Part shown: in pieces, positions 1-5,888 of the stretch
Numbering within the stretch: the stretch's first letter is position 1
Layout: each line of letters opens with the position of its first letter
Assembly: GCA_051011595.1 (NCBI GenBank)
Contig: JBPCTQ010000255.1
Coordinates: 1 to 6,936, forward strand
Reading direction: 5' to 3'
DNA: 6,936 nucleotides
Source of the DNA: JAOUEE01 sp051011595
GTDB lineage: Bacteria > Actinomycetota > Acidimicrobiia > Acidimicrobiales > SHLQ01
Position numbers and translations under genes: made by a program
The notes under the pieces: generated by a model
Told to the model about the DNA's origin: nothing
Databases searched by the model: none
What the model saw: only the letters and a program-made list of their open reading frames with translations

Positions 1-174
1 GCGGGACGAGACCCGGCCCAGTTCCGGGTGGTGCCGTTCGGCGTCTTCCCCGACCCGGGCAAGCTGGCGTACTACCAGGAGTTGGGCTGCGACGAGGTGG
101 TGCTGCGCATCCCCAGCGCCCCGCGCGACGAGGTCCTTCCCGTGCTCGACGACTACGCCGGCTTCCTCGACTGA
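1..174 (+). CDS. C-terminal fragment of an F420-dependent LLM-class (luciferase-like) oxidoreductase, 5' end outside window
   Basis: Frame 1 is open from the first base and ends at TGA 172-174, giving the last 57 residues of a protein. The segment reads like the end of TIGR03619-type luciferase-like monooxygenases: a strand (residues 8-16, around VVPFGVFPD), then a helix containing KLAYYQELG, then the strand DEVVLRIPS and a last helix built on DEVLPVLDDYA. In this family the final TIM-barrel strand and helix carry the pattern 'G.DRVVL.LPS...DEVLPVLD', and the match is close. Such enzymes use reduced F420 (or FMN) to oxidise or reduce small substrates in the cytosol. The flavin site and substrate residues lie outside the window, so only the family is proposed. 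The next gene starts about 120 nt downstream, so it need not share the transcript. Confidence 0.72.
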   Translation, partial: AGRDPAQFRVVPFGVFPDPGKLAYYQELGCDEVVLRIPSAPRDEVLPVLDDYAGFLD

Positions 175-279
175 GCCCAGCGTCGGGTGCAGTGGCGCCA
201 CCGAGCCGGTGCCCGGCCCCGACCGCACTGGGCCCGGCCCGGCGGCAATAACAGTTCAGGGCAGGGCCCATGGTCGCCC

Positions 280-285
280 TACAGT
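280..285 (+). promoter_or_regulatory. Candidate -10 element (TACAGT) for the ABC exporter operon, leaderless geometry
   Basis: TACAGT fits the actinobacterial TANNNT -10 pattern and ends 8 nt before the ATG at 294, which would put transcription start at or within a base or two of that codon. No convincing Shine-Dalgarno lies before 294, which fits a leaderless mRNA. No good -35 is seen (TTCAGG at 255-260 is weak and 19 nt away). If this is right, the upstream ATG at 270 is not the start. Confidence 0.35.
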
Positions 286-293
286 GGCCGGCC

Positions 294-1232
294 ATGGTGA
301 CGGGGGCGCTGATCGAGGCGCGCGCATTGGTGAAGCGGTTCGGCGACTTCACCGCCGTGGCCGGCATCGACTTCGAGGTGGAGCCGGGGGAGACCTTCGG
401 CTTCCTGGGACCCAACGGCGCGGGCAAGACGTCGGCCATGCGGATGCTGGCGGCAACCTCGCCGATCTCGGGTGGTCACCTGCGGGTATTCGGGCTCGAC
501 CCGGCCGACGACGGACCGTCGATCCGGGCCCGTCTGGGGGTGGTGGCCCAGGAGGACAACCTCGACACCGACCTCACCGTGCTCGACAACCTGGTCATCT
601 ACGGCCGTTACTTCGGTCTGCCGCGGTCGGTCATCGACGAGCGGGCCGAACAGCTCCTCGAGTTCGCCCGCCTCACCGACCGGCGCGACGAGCGGGTCGA
701 TCCGCTGTCGGGAGGGATGAAGCGCCGGCTGGCCATCTCCCGGGCGCTCATCAACGAACCCGACATCTTCCTGCTCGACGAACCCACCACCGGGCTCGAC
801 CCCCAGGCTCGTCACCTGCTGTGGGAGCGGCTGTGGTCGCTCAAACGTGAAGGGGTCACGCTGGTGATCACCACGCACTACATGGACGAGGCCGAGCAGT
901 TGTGCGACCGGCTGGTCATCATGGACAACGGCCACATCGTCGATGAGGGATCACCCCGCCAGCTCATCGAACGGCACTGCACCCGTGAGGTGGTCGAGGC
1001 CCGATACCACAGCCCCGACGACCAGGATCGTGTGGCCCAACAGCTGAAGGCGGCCGGTGCCCACATCGAGGTGTTGGCCGATCGGCTGCTGATGTACGTC
1101 GACGACGGCGACTCGGTGTCGGGCCAACTCGACGTCACCGATGGCGTGGGCCCGGCGTCGACGCTCGTGCGGCGGGCCACCCTCGAAGACGTCTTCCTCA
1201 CCCTCACCGGCCGCACCCTCGAAGAGGTCTGA
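294..1232 (+). CDS. ABC-2 exporter ATP-binding subunit, NodI/DrrA (drug/lipo-oligosaccharide export) type
   Basis: Cytoplasmic ATPase that would power the two permeases encoded directly after it. Counting from the ATG at 294 (312 aa), all ABC motifs are intact: Walker A GPNGAGKT (39-46), Q-loop Q86 in VVAQEDN, signature LSGGM (138-142), Walker B IFLLDEP (158-164, catalytic E163), D-loop TGLDP and switch H195 in TTHYMDEAEQL. The 'VAQEDNLD.DLTV.DNL..YGRYFGL' stretch is characteristic of NodI/DrrA relatives. Residues from about 220 form the C-terminal DrrA-like accessory domain, closing with the usual TLEDVFLTLTGR. An in-frame ATG at 270 adds 8 residues and has a weak AGGGCAGGG ahead of it. I prefer 294 because a -10-like box lies between the two and because family members begin shortly before the 'ALVKRFG' strand. 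The stop is 1 nt from the next start, so the genes are cotranscribed and probably translationally coupled. The substrate is unknown. Confidence 0.93.
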   Translation: MVTGALIEARALVKRFGDFTAVAGIDFEVEPGETFGFLGPNGAGKTSAMRMLAATSPISGGHLRVFGLDPADDGPSIRARLGVVAQEDNLDTDLTVLDNLVIYGRYFGLPRSVIDERAEQLLEFARLTDRRDERVDPLSGGMKRRLAISRALINEPDIFLLDEPTTGLDPQARHLLWERLWSLKREGVTLVITTHYMDEAEQLCDRLVIMDNGHIVDEGSPRQLIERHCTREVVEARYHSPDDQDRVAQQLKAAGAHIEVLADRLLMYVDDGDSVSGQLDVTDGVGPASTLVRRATLEDVFLTLTGRTLEEV

Positions 1233-1233
1233 C

Positions 1234-2004
1234 GTGGCGTTACCCACGCTGTTGCGGGCGACCGAACGCGAAGCGCGGGTGTGGTCGAAGCTCTGGGTGT
1301 CCAGCCTGTTCTCCACCGTGGTCGCCCCCGTGCTGTTGCTGGTGGCCATGGGGTTGGGCCTCGGGTCGTTGGTCGACACCGATCCGGGCGAGCTCGGTGG
1401 GCTCGACTACATCGAGTTCATCGCCCCCGGGCTGCTGGTGGCCACTGCGGTGCAGACGGCATCGGGAACGTCGTTGTGGCCGGTCATGGCCGGCCAGAAG
1501 TGGCTGGGCTTTTACCACGCCATGGTGTCGTCGCCGATGAGCCCGACCGACGTGTTCGGTGGACAGGTCATCTGGAACAGCATCCGCTCGATGATGGGCG
1601 CGGTCGTGTTCGTGCTGGCCGCCGCGGCGCTGGGTGCGGTGTCCTCGCCGGCGGGAGTACTGGCCGTCGCGGTGGCCGGGCTCACCGCCATGGCCTTTGC
1701 GGCGCCGTTGGCCGCCTTCGCCGCCACCCAGGACAGCGACGCCAAGTTCGACGTCATCATCCGTATGGGCATCGTGCCGCTGTATCTGTTCTCGGGCACG
1801 CTGTTCCCGATCGACCAGCTGCCGTTGGGTCTGCGCGCAGTGGCCTCGGTGTTCCCGATGTGGCACGGCGTCGAGCTGGCTCGGAGCGCCACCACGGGAA
1901 CGTTCACGCTGGCCGACGCCGGTCATCTGCTGGTGCTGGCGGTGTTCATCGTCGCCGGGTGGTGGTGGGGGGCGCGGACCTTCACCCGGCGGTTGGCACT
2001 GTGA
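1234..2004 (+). CDS. ABC-2 type exporter permease subunit 1, NodJ/DrrB-like
   Basis: Integral membrane half of the exporter. The GTG at 1234, one base after the ATPase stop, gives 256 aa, the usual length of NodJ/DrrB permeases; an in-frame ATG at 1141 would overlap the ATPase by 92 nt and add a non-homologous Arg/Ser-rich tail. An N-terminal amphipathic, charged helix (residues 6-20) precedes about six hydrophobic segments: 24-45, 61-82, 113-136, 141-165, 174-191 and 229-247. Family marks are 'YIEFIAPGLL' (59-68), the cytoplasmic coupling loop 'AMVSSPMSPTDVFGGQV' (96-112) and the 'FSGTLFP' plus 'HGVELAR' block (186-217). Its last four bases, GTGA, overlap the start of the second permease. 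It differs throughout from that second permease, so the working pore is probably a heterodimer rather than the homodimer of NodJ. The transported substrate cannot be inferred. Confidence 0.88.
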   Translation: MALPTLLRATEREARVWSKLWVSSLFSTVVAPVLLLVAMGLGLGSLVDTDPGELGGLDYIEFIAPGLLVATAVQTASGTSLWPVMAGQKWLGFYHAMVSSPMSPTDVFGGQVIWNSIRSMMGAVVFVLAAAALGAVSSPAGVLAVAVAGLTAMAFAAPLAAFAATQDSDAKFDVIIRMGIVPLYLFSGTLFPIDQLPLGLRAVASVFPMWHGVELARSATTGTFTLADAGHLLVLAVFIVAGWWWGARTFTRRLAL

Positions 2005-2777
2005 CCGCGCTGTTCGCCCGTCGCCCGTGGCGGGTCGTGGAACGGAACTCCATCGTCGCCATGCGGCAGTGGTATGTGTTCCTCGCCGGTGGGGTGGAAC
2101 CGTTCCTGTTCCTGTTCGCGGTGGGAGTTGGTGTCGGCGAGCTGGTCGAGTCGGTCAGCGGCCCCGGCGGCGAGACGGTGACGTACCGAGAGTTCGTGGC
2201 CCCGGCGATGATGGCCACCGCGGCCATGAACACGGTGGTGTTCGACCTCACCATCGCCTTCTTCGTTCGCTTCAAGTACCTGCACACCTACGAAGCGATG
2301 CTGGCCACGCCGATGACACCACGCGACGTGGTTCGGGGCGAGCTGTTGTACTCCCTGGCTCGGGTCACGCTCTACGGCACTGCCTTCGCGCTCACCATGG
2401 CGGCCATGGGTCTGTTGGCGTCACCCTGGGCCGTGTTGGCCGTGCCCGCGGCTCTACTCATCGGCTTCGCGTTCGGGGGTATGGGCATGGCCGGATCCAC
2501 CTGGATGAGATCGTGGCTCGACTTCGACTACGTGTTCGTGGTCACGATCCCGATGTTCTTGTTCTCGGGCACCTTCTTCCCGCTCGAGCAGTACCCGCGC
2601 CCGCTCCAGTTCGTGGTGCAGGCCACGCCGCTGTATCACGGTGCCGACCTGCTACGGCACCTGGTGTTGGGTGGGGTCGGCCCCGCACAGCTGGTGTCGG
2701 TCGGGTATCTGGTGGTGTTGGGAGCGGTGGGGTTGGCCGTGGCCCAACGCCGCATCGTTCGTTTCCTGCAGCCCTGA
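2001..2777 (+). CDS. ABC-2 type exporter permease subunit 2, NodJ/DrrB-like
   Basis: Second membrane subunit of the same exporter, 258 aa from a GTG at 2001 that overlaps the previous stop (GTGA), a standard coupling arrangement. The open frame extends much further upstream, but that part is only a shadow of permease 1. Layout matches permease 1: N-terminal interfacial helix (10-24), hydrophobic segments at about 27-47, 66-90, 117-139, 143-166, 177-193 and 231-249, 'YREFVAPAMM' (62-71), coupling loop 'AMLATPMTPRDVVRGEL' (99-115), and 'FSGTFFPLEQYP' (188-199) followed by 'LYHGADLLR' (211-219). It is the nearer of the two to classical NodJ, which has the same 'YEAML.TP' loop. It is the last gene of the operon: the stop lies inside a 9-bp inverted repeat shared with the convergent gene, 8 nt away. 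Confidence 0.88.
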   Translation: MTALFARRPWRVVERNSIVAMRQWYVFLAGGVEPFLFLFAVGVGVGELVESVSGPGGETVTYREFVAPAMMATAAMNTVVFDLTIAFFVRFKYLHTYEAMLATPMTPRDVVRGELLYSLARVTLYGTAFALTMAAMGLLASPWAVLAVPAALLIGFAFGGMGMAGSTWMRSWLDFDYVFVVTIPMFLFSGTFFPLEQYPRPLQFVVQATPLYHGADLLRHLVLGGVGPAQLVSVGYLVVLGAVGLAVAQRRIVRFLQP

Positions 2778-2797
2778 GCCGGCGGTCAGCTCAGGGC
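2771..2797. terminator. Shared hairpin containing both convergent stop codons, possible bidirectional terminator
   Basis: GCCCTGAGC (2771-2779) and GCTCAGGGC (2789-2797) are perfect 9-bp inverted copies around a 9-nt loop. The TGA of the plus-strand permease (2775-2777) sits in the left arm, and the stop of the minus-strand lipoprotein (2786-2788 read in reverse) sits in the loop. Neither strand has a T tract after the stem, so this is not a classical intrinsic terminator; U-less hairpins at convergent gene ends are common in actinobacteria. Confidence 0.5.
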
Positions 2798-4207
2798 CAG
2801 GAACGTGATGTCGTCGTCGAAGAAGTCGGGCCGCACGAACGCTGTGAGCCCGTCGATCTCCTCGGCGGGAACCAGGAAACAGACGGTGCCGCTGAGCGAC
2901 CCACCCGGAAACACGTCGGTGAAGGCATCGAACTCGTCGTCGAGGCTCACCGAGCAGCCGGCATCGATGCTGACGTTGGCCTCGGTCAACAGATCGGGGC
3001 GGGCGTCGTTGCTCGACGAGGCCTCGTTGCCATCGAAGGCGGCCTCGTACTGGATCAGTACGTACTCGAAGCCGGCGGGCGGTTCGTCGTTGAACTCGCT
3101 GGCGGCCAGGACCGAGTCCGTACCGTCCAGATCGACGGCCGCGATCTGCACGGTCCAGTCGCCGGCCTCGGCCGGCTGGCCGACCGCGATGGGAGCGAGT
3201 CGATCGTCGTGGTACGTGGACCCTTCGACCGGCCCCCGGGCCGACGGCACGACGTCGTCGACGGCTGTGCCCCGAAGGTCGAAGAAGACCTGCTCGCTGC
3301 CGAAGATCTCCATGTACAGCAGCAGCGAGTCGACCTCGTCCTCGGCGGTGGGTAGACACACCTGCCCCTCGATCACCCCGCCGGTGAAAACCTGGGCCGA
3401 GCCGTTGAGGCCGTTGGGAAGGAATCCGCACCCGAAGGAGTCGATGGCCACGTTGTTGGCGCCCACGCCGCCCATGGTCAGGCTGAAGCTGTTCTGGGGT
3501 TCGTTGCTGCCGCCGTAGGCCAGCTGCACGTCGATCAGCACGGCTTGCACCCCGGGGTCGAGGTCGGGCCCGAACCCGGAGTCGGCCTCGATGGCCGCCG
3601 CGGCATCGACGTCCACCGCCGTCACCCGCGCCGTCCAACCGTCGGCTACGTAGGCCGAGCGGCCGAGCTCGATCGGATCGTCCCGTCCGGCCACGGTGGG
3701 ATCGGGGCAGTCGCCCAGGGTGCCCGAGGTGTCGAGGCACTGGCCCGGCCCGGAGTCGCTGCTGGAGAAGTCGCAGTCGGCGGCCACCCAGCGGGTTCCG
3801 TCGTGCTCCAGTTCGATCGTGTCGGCGCTGAGGCTGAAGCCCGAGCCGTCCTCACCGATGGGTTCGTCGTCGTCGTCGGTGTACTCCACGGCCAGCTCGG
3901 CCCGGTCATCCTCGAACTCCTCGACGGTGACGACCACGTTGATGTCATCCATGTCGAGATCAGCGGTGAACAGTCGGAGGAACACCATGGCCGTGTCGAA
4001 CTCTTCGTCGTCGATCGAGTCGAGGCACTCGTTCGAGAGTGCTCGACGGATGCCATCGCCATCACCCCGAAGCGCAGCCTGCTGCAACTCGGTGGCCGCC
4101 GCGATGGCGCCCTCCTCGGTGGCCGGTTCGGCGAAGAACTCGCCGTTGCCGCTCCCGCACGCAGCGACGATCAGTCCCGCAATGACAAGCACACCGAGAC
4201 GACGCAT
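2786..4207 (-). CDS. Secreted lipoprotein: NTF2-like domain plus two DUF4352-like repeats
   Basis: A 473-aa protein, anchored by lipid outside the cytoplasmic membrane. Signal peptide: MRR, a hydrophobic core (4-14) and lipobox V-A-A-C with lipidated C17, which fixes the ATG at 4207. Residues about 31-146 look like an NTF2/DUF4878-type domain of lipoproteins: a helix with AIAAATELQQAALRGD, then strands ending in DGTRWVAADC. A Cys-rich linker (C157, C167) follows. Residues 178-312 and 339-473 are two copies of one Ig-like fold resembling DUF4352: both begin P-I-x-[LV]-G, then W-T-x-x-[VI]-x-A-V-D-[VL]-D (191-201 and 351-361), and end with GG..x.G.VC. Each copy has two cysteines at matching places, C260/C284 and C418/C443, likely disulphides. 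The protein is strongly acidic (DDDDE at 111-115). Domain calls rest on pattern alone; function is unknown. It lies 15 nt after the membrane pseudo-ATPase gene and is probably cotranscribed; no clear SD is seen. Confidence 0.85.
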   Translation of the reverse strand: MRRLGVLVIAGLIVAACGSGNGEFFAEPATEEGAIAAATELQQAALRGDGDGIRRALSNECLDSIDDEEFDTAMVFLRLFTADLDMDDINVVVTVEEFEDDRAELAVEYTDDDDEPIGEDGSGFSLSADTIELEHDGTRWVAADCDFSSSDSGPGQCLDTSGTLGDCPDPTVAGRDDPIELGRSAYVADGWTARVTAVDVDAAAAIEADSGFGPDLDPGVQAVLIDVQLAYGGSNEPQNSFSLTMGGVGANNVAIDSFGCGFLPNGLNGSAQVFTGGVIEGQVCLPTAEDEVDSLLLYMEIFGSEQVFFDLRGTAVDDVVPSARGPVEGSTYHDDRLAPIAVGQPAEAGDWTVQIAAVDLDGTDSVLAASEFNDEPPAGFEYVLIQYEAAFDGNEASSSNDARPDLLTEANVSIDAGCSVSLDDEFDAFTDVFPGGSLSGTVCFLVPAEEIDGLTAFVRPDFFDDDITFLALS

Positions 4208-4222
4208 GGAGAGCCCGACAGG

Positions 4223-5533
4223 TCAGGCCGGCGCCGGAAGGCCCGCGGCTTCGATGACGCCGAGGTACTGCTGCTTCTCGCCTCGCCGGGCCACGGCGAC
4301 GGCGGCGGGATGGTCGGTGAGGACGATGCGCTGTTTGGTGTGGGCCGAGATGGCCAGCAGCTGGATGGCGACCTCGATCTCGGCGGGTGACATCTCGGTG
4401 AAGGGTTCGGAGAACACCAGGGGGAGGTACTCACCCTGATGGCTCTCGGCGGCATCCTCGAACACCATCCGGGTGACGAGGGCCCCGAAGGACTCGGTGG
4501 CCGCGGCCGGGTCGAGATTACCCGTGCGATGGAGGCTGGCCGCTTGTTGGATGAGCCGCTTGTGGCGGATGACCCAACCCAGGTCGGCGTCGGCGGTGAA
4601 CTCGGTCCATGCCGCTTCGGCTGCTTCCAGGGCGGACTGGCTGTCGCGGACGGCTCGGCGCCGGGCGCCGCTCGACAAGATCGAGTCCACCCGGGCGACC
4701 TGTGACTCGAACAGCGACATGCCGGTCTCGGCCTCGGCCGAGCGCAGTGCTCGTTTGGCGAGGGTTCCCTTGCCGAGCGTGTACAGGCTCCACAGCAGCG
4801 GCAGCGCGGCCACCGCCACGGCGATCTGGCTGATCGTCGACGGAACAGCGAGCATGAACGCCAGTGCGGCGGCGAACACCACCACCCCGGCACCAACGAA
4901 GATGTTGCGGAATCGGCCCCGTCCTTGTTCGCGTTCGAACACGTCGACGTGGATGGCGTTGAGGGCGTCCTCGCGGTCGGCTTTGTGTTCGTCGGCCTGG
5001 TCGGCTTCCTGGGTGGCCAACATCTCGAGGAATTCGCTCTCGGCGGTTTCGGCGTCGGCTCGGCGTCGGGCCACGTCGTTGACCAGCTCCCAGAGCAACT
5101 CCTGGTCGAGGCGAGCGAGCCGATCGAGGTCGCGATCGTCGGCGCCGCGATGGGCCAGCTTCTCGTTGCTCACCGTCTCCATCTCGAGGCGGGCCATGGT
5201 GGCGTCCATTCCCCACACGCCCATGACGTCGACCACGCCGTCGGCCCCGGTGAACTGCTCGGTGACCTCGGTGGTGCGGTCGGTGTCGATGACCATGTCG
5301 GGGACCTTGGCCGAGCGCACGACCGTGAGCTTGTGGCCCTGGTCGGTGCGGATCTCGGCATGGGCGCCCTTCAGGCCACCGGTCATGCTGGCGATGAGCT
5401 GCTGGAGCAGCACCTCACGGCCTTCTTGTCCCATGCCGGACACCACGGTGAGTGCTGGATGGAATGTGAATGAAACGGGCTCTCCGCCGGTGGAGCTCTC
5501 GAGTAGCAGTCGTTCGTACCTCACCTGGTCCAA
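4223..5533 (-). CDS. Membrane-anchored SMC/YhaN-like protein with degenerate nucleotide-binding motifs
   Basis: A 436-aa protein I cannot name. Its ends look like the two halves of an SMC/RecF/YhaN-type ABC head. N-terminal: a strand (4-11), then FHPALTVVSG leading to GMGQEGRE (33-40), which sits where Walker A (GxxxxGK[ST]) belongs but has R39 and E40 in place of Lys and Ser/Thr. C-terminal: LPLVFSEPF (370-378) stands where 'lpLvlDDPF/DEPF' Walker B is expected, with S375 for the first Asp; E376 remains. RIVLTDHP (402-409) matches the switch-His strand (H408). The LSxG signature is not recognisable (ATESFGAL, 345-352). Between the halves, charged helices (about 134-205 and 255-335), probably coiled coil, flank a tight hairpin of two hydrophobic segments (about 211-230 and 234-253), placing both heads in the cytoplasm. 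The start is TTG, 5 nt after AGAGG. First gene of a two-gene operon with the lipoprotein. ATPase activity seems doubtful; the fold assignment is inference. Confidence 0.8.
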   Translation of the reverse strand: MDQVRYERLLLESSTGGEPVSFTFHPALTVVSGMGQEGREVLLQQLIASMTGGLKGAHAEIRTDQGHKLTVVRSAKVPDMVIDTDRTTEVTEQFTGADGVVDVMGVWGMDATMARLEMETVSNEKLAHRGADDRDLDRLARLDQELLWELVNDVARRRADAETAESEFLEMLATQEADQADEHKADREDALNAIHVDVFEREQGRGRFRNIFVGAGVVVFAAALAFMLAVPSTISQIAVAVAALPLLWSLYTLGKGTLAKRALRSAEAETGMSLFESQVARVDSILSSGARRRAVRDSQSALEAAEAAWTEFTADADLGWVIRHKRLIQQAASLHRTGNLDPAAATESFGALVTRMVFEDAAESHQGEYLPLVFSEPFTEMSPAEIEVAIQLLAISAHTKQRIVLTDHPAAVAVARRGEKQQYLGVIEAAGLPAPA

Positions 5534-5538
5534 ATCGA

Positions 5539-5543
5539 CCTCT
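5539..5543 (-). promoter_or_regulatory. Ribosome binding site AGAGG supporting a TTG start
   Basis: Read on the minus strand, AGAGG is followed by 5 nt and then TTG (5533-5531). This spacing favours the TTG over the in-frame GTG three codons later, which would stand 14 nt from the site. No ATG start is available in the N-terminal region before the conserved strand. Confidence 0.55.
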
Positions 5544-5593
5544 GAAGGGCGGGGCTTGAGACAATCGACAACCGAGCAAATAGGGTCGAGAGG

Positions 5594-5624
5594 TTGGGGA
5601 AAGAGCCCCCTCGTGGCATATTTT
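5594..5624 (+). promoter_or_regulatory. Candidate promoter of the tRNA-Thr/tRNA-Met/rpmG transcript
   Basis: TATTTT at 5619-5624 fits TANNNT and stands in the only AT-rich patch of the divergent intergenic region (5534-5659). TTGGGG at 5594-5599 is a partial -35 match, with a rather long 19-nt spacer. The start of transcription would be near 5631, leaving a 5' leader of about 29 nt for RNase P to remove from tRNA-Thr. No convincing promoter was found on the minus strand for the divergent gene. Confidence 0.35.
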
Positions 5625-5659
5625 CGCAGGACGATCGCGCACTTTCGGCGGTCGAACCG

Positions 5660-5732
5660 GCTCCCTTAGCTCAGTCGGCAGAGCGTTTCCATGGTAAGGA
5701 AAAGGTCGAGAGTTCGATTCTCTCAGGGAGCT
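5660..5732 (+). tRNA. tRNA-Thr (anticodon GGT)
   Basis: A complete 73-nt cloverleaf folds by hand. Acceptor GCTCCCT (5660-5666) pairs fully with AGGGAGC (5725-5731), with T as discriminator at 5732. D-stem GCTC/GAGC, anticodon stem TTTCC/GGAAA, loop ATGGTAA with anticodon GGT at 5693-5695, T-stem GAGAG/CTCTC around TTCGATT. CCA is not encoded and must be added. It reads ACC and ACU codons. Confidence 0.96.
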
Positions 5733-5750
5733 CGCCGAGCGAGTTCGACG

Positions 5751-5762
5751 GGCCCATGGGCC
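5751..5762. repeat. 12-bp palindrome in the spacer between the two tRNAs
   Basis: GGCCCATGGGCC equals its own reverse complement. As RNA it could form a GGCC/GGCC stem closed by a CATG loop, lengthened by a G-U and a C-G pair. It lies in the 48-nt spacer (5733-5780) that must be removed during tRNA maturation. Chance cannot be excluded in DNA this rich in G and C. Confidence 0.4.
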
Positions 5763-5780
5763 TGCCAACACCGCAGACGC

Positions 5781-5854
5781 GGCGACGTAGCTCAGTTGGT
5801 GAGAGCGCTCGACTCATAATCGAGAGGTCGGGAGTTCAAATCTCCCCGTCGCTA
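5781..5854 (+). tRNA. tRNA-Met, elongator (anticodon CAT)
   Basis: A 74-nt cloverleaf. Acceptor GGCGACG (5781-5787) pairs with CGTCGCT (5847-5853), the outermost pair being a G-U wobble; discriminator A at 5854. D-stem GCTC/GAGC, anticodon stem CTCGA/TCGAG, loop CTCATAA with CAT at 5815-5817, T-stem GGGAG/CTCCC around TTCAAAT. It lacks the initiator marks (no GGG/CCC in the anticodon stem, position 1 paired), so it is not the initiator. Overall it resembles E. coli elongator tRNA-Met, including ACGTAGCTCAGTTGGT. A lysidine-modified tRNA-Ile with genomic CAT is the alternative, less likely given the tRNA-Thr/rpmG neighbourhood. CCA is not encoded. Confidence 0.92.
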
Positions 5855-5876
5855 CTGACCACCGATCCGGCCACAC

Positions 5877-5882
5877 AGAGGA
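5877..5882 (+). promoter_or_regulatory. Ribosome binding site of rpmG
   Basis: AGAGGA lies 6 nt before the ATG at 5889, the clearest Shine-Dalgarno on the plus strand of this window, as expected for a highly translated ribosomal protein gene. Confidence 0.6.
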
Positions 5883-5888
5883 CACCCG

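Noticed and set aside
192..201. 10-bp palindrome GTGGCGCCAC in the first intergenic region
   Set aside because: It has no promoter around it and no second copy in the window; expected by chance in GC-rich DNA. With the nearby GC-rich stretch it might be a weak terminator of the first gene, but arms and spacing do not form a clear stem.
1281..2000. Upstream extension of the second permease frame
   Set aside because: This stretch is out of frame with permease 1 and gives an Arg/Gly/His-rich shadow; the GTG at 2001 is the sensible start.
3865..3880. GTC/TCG triplet run in the lipoprotein gene
   Set aside because: It simply encodes the DDDDE stretch in an acidic linker region with common Asp codons; too short to call a repeat or a calcium site.
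3545..4439. Long plus-strand open frames opposite the lipoprotein gene
   Set aside because: They lie antisense to a gene with a clear signal peptide and domain repeats; composition is that of high-GC shadow frames (Gly/Val/Arg or Ser/Arg rich) with no recognisable motif.
4473..5669. 398-residue plus-strand open frame opposite the pseudo-ATPase gene
   Set aside because: It is Ser/Arg/Thr rich, has no domain signs, runs into tRNA-Thr, and the minus-strand frame has coherent helices, membrane segments and head motifs.
5813..5819. CAT anticodon as possible initiator tRNA
   Set aside because: The anticodon stem is CTCGA/TCGAG, not ending in three G-C pairs, and base 1 is paired, so initiator identity is not supported.
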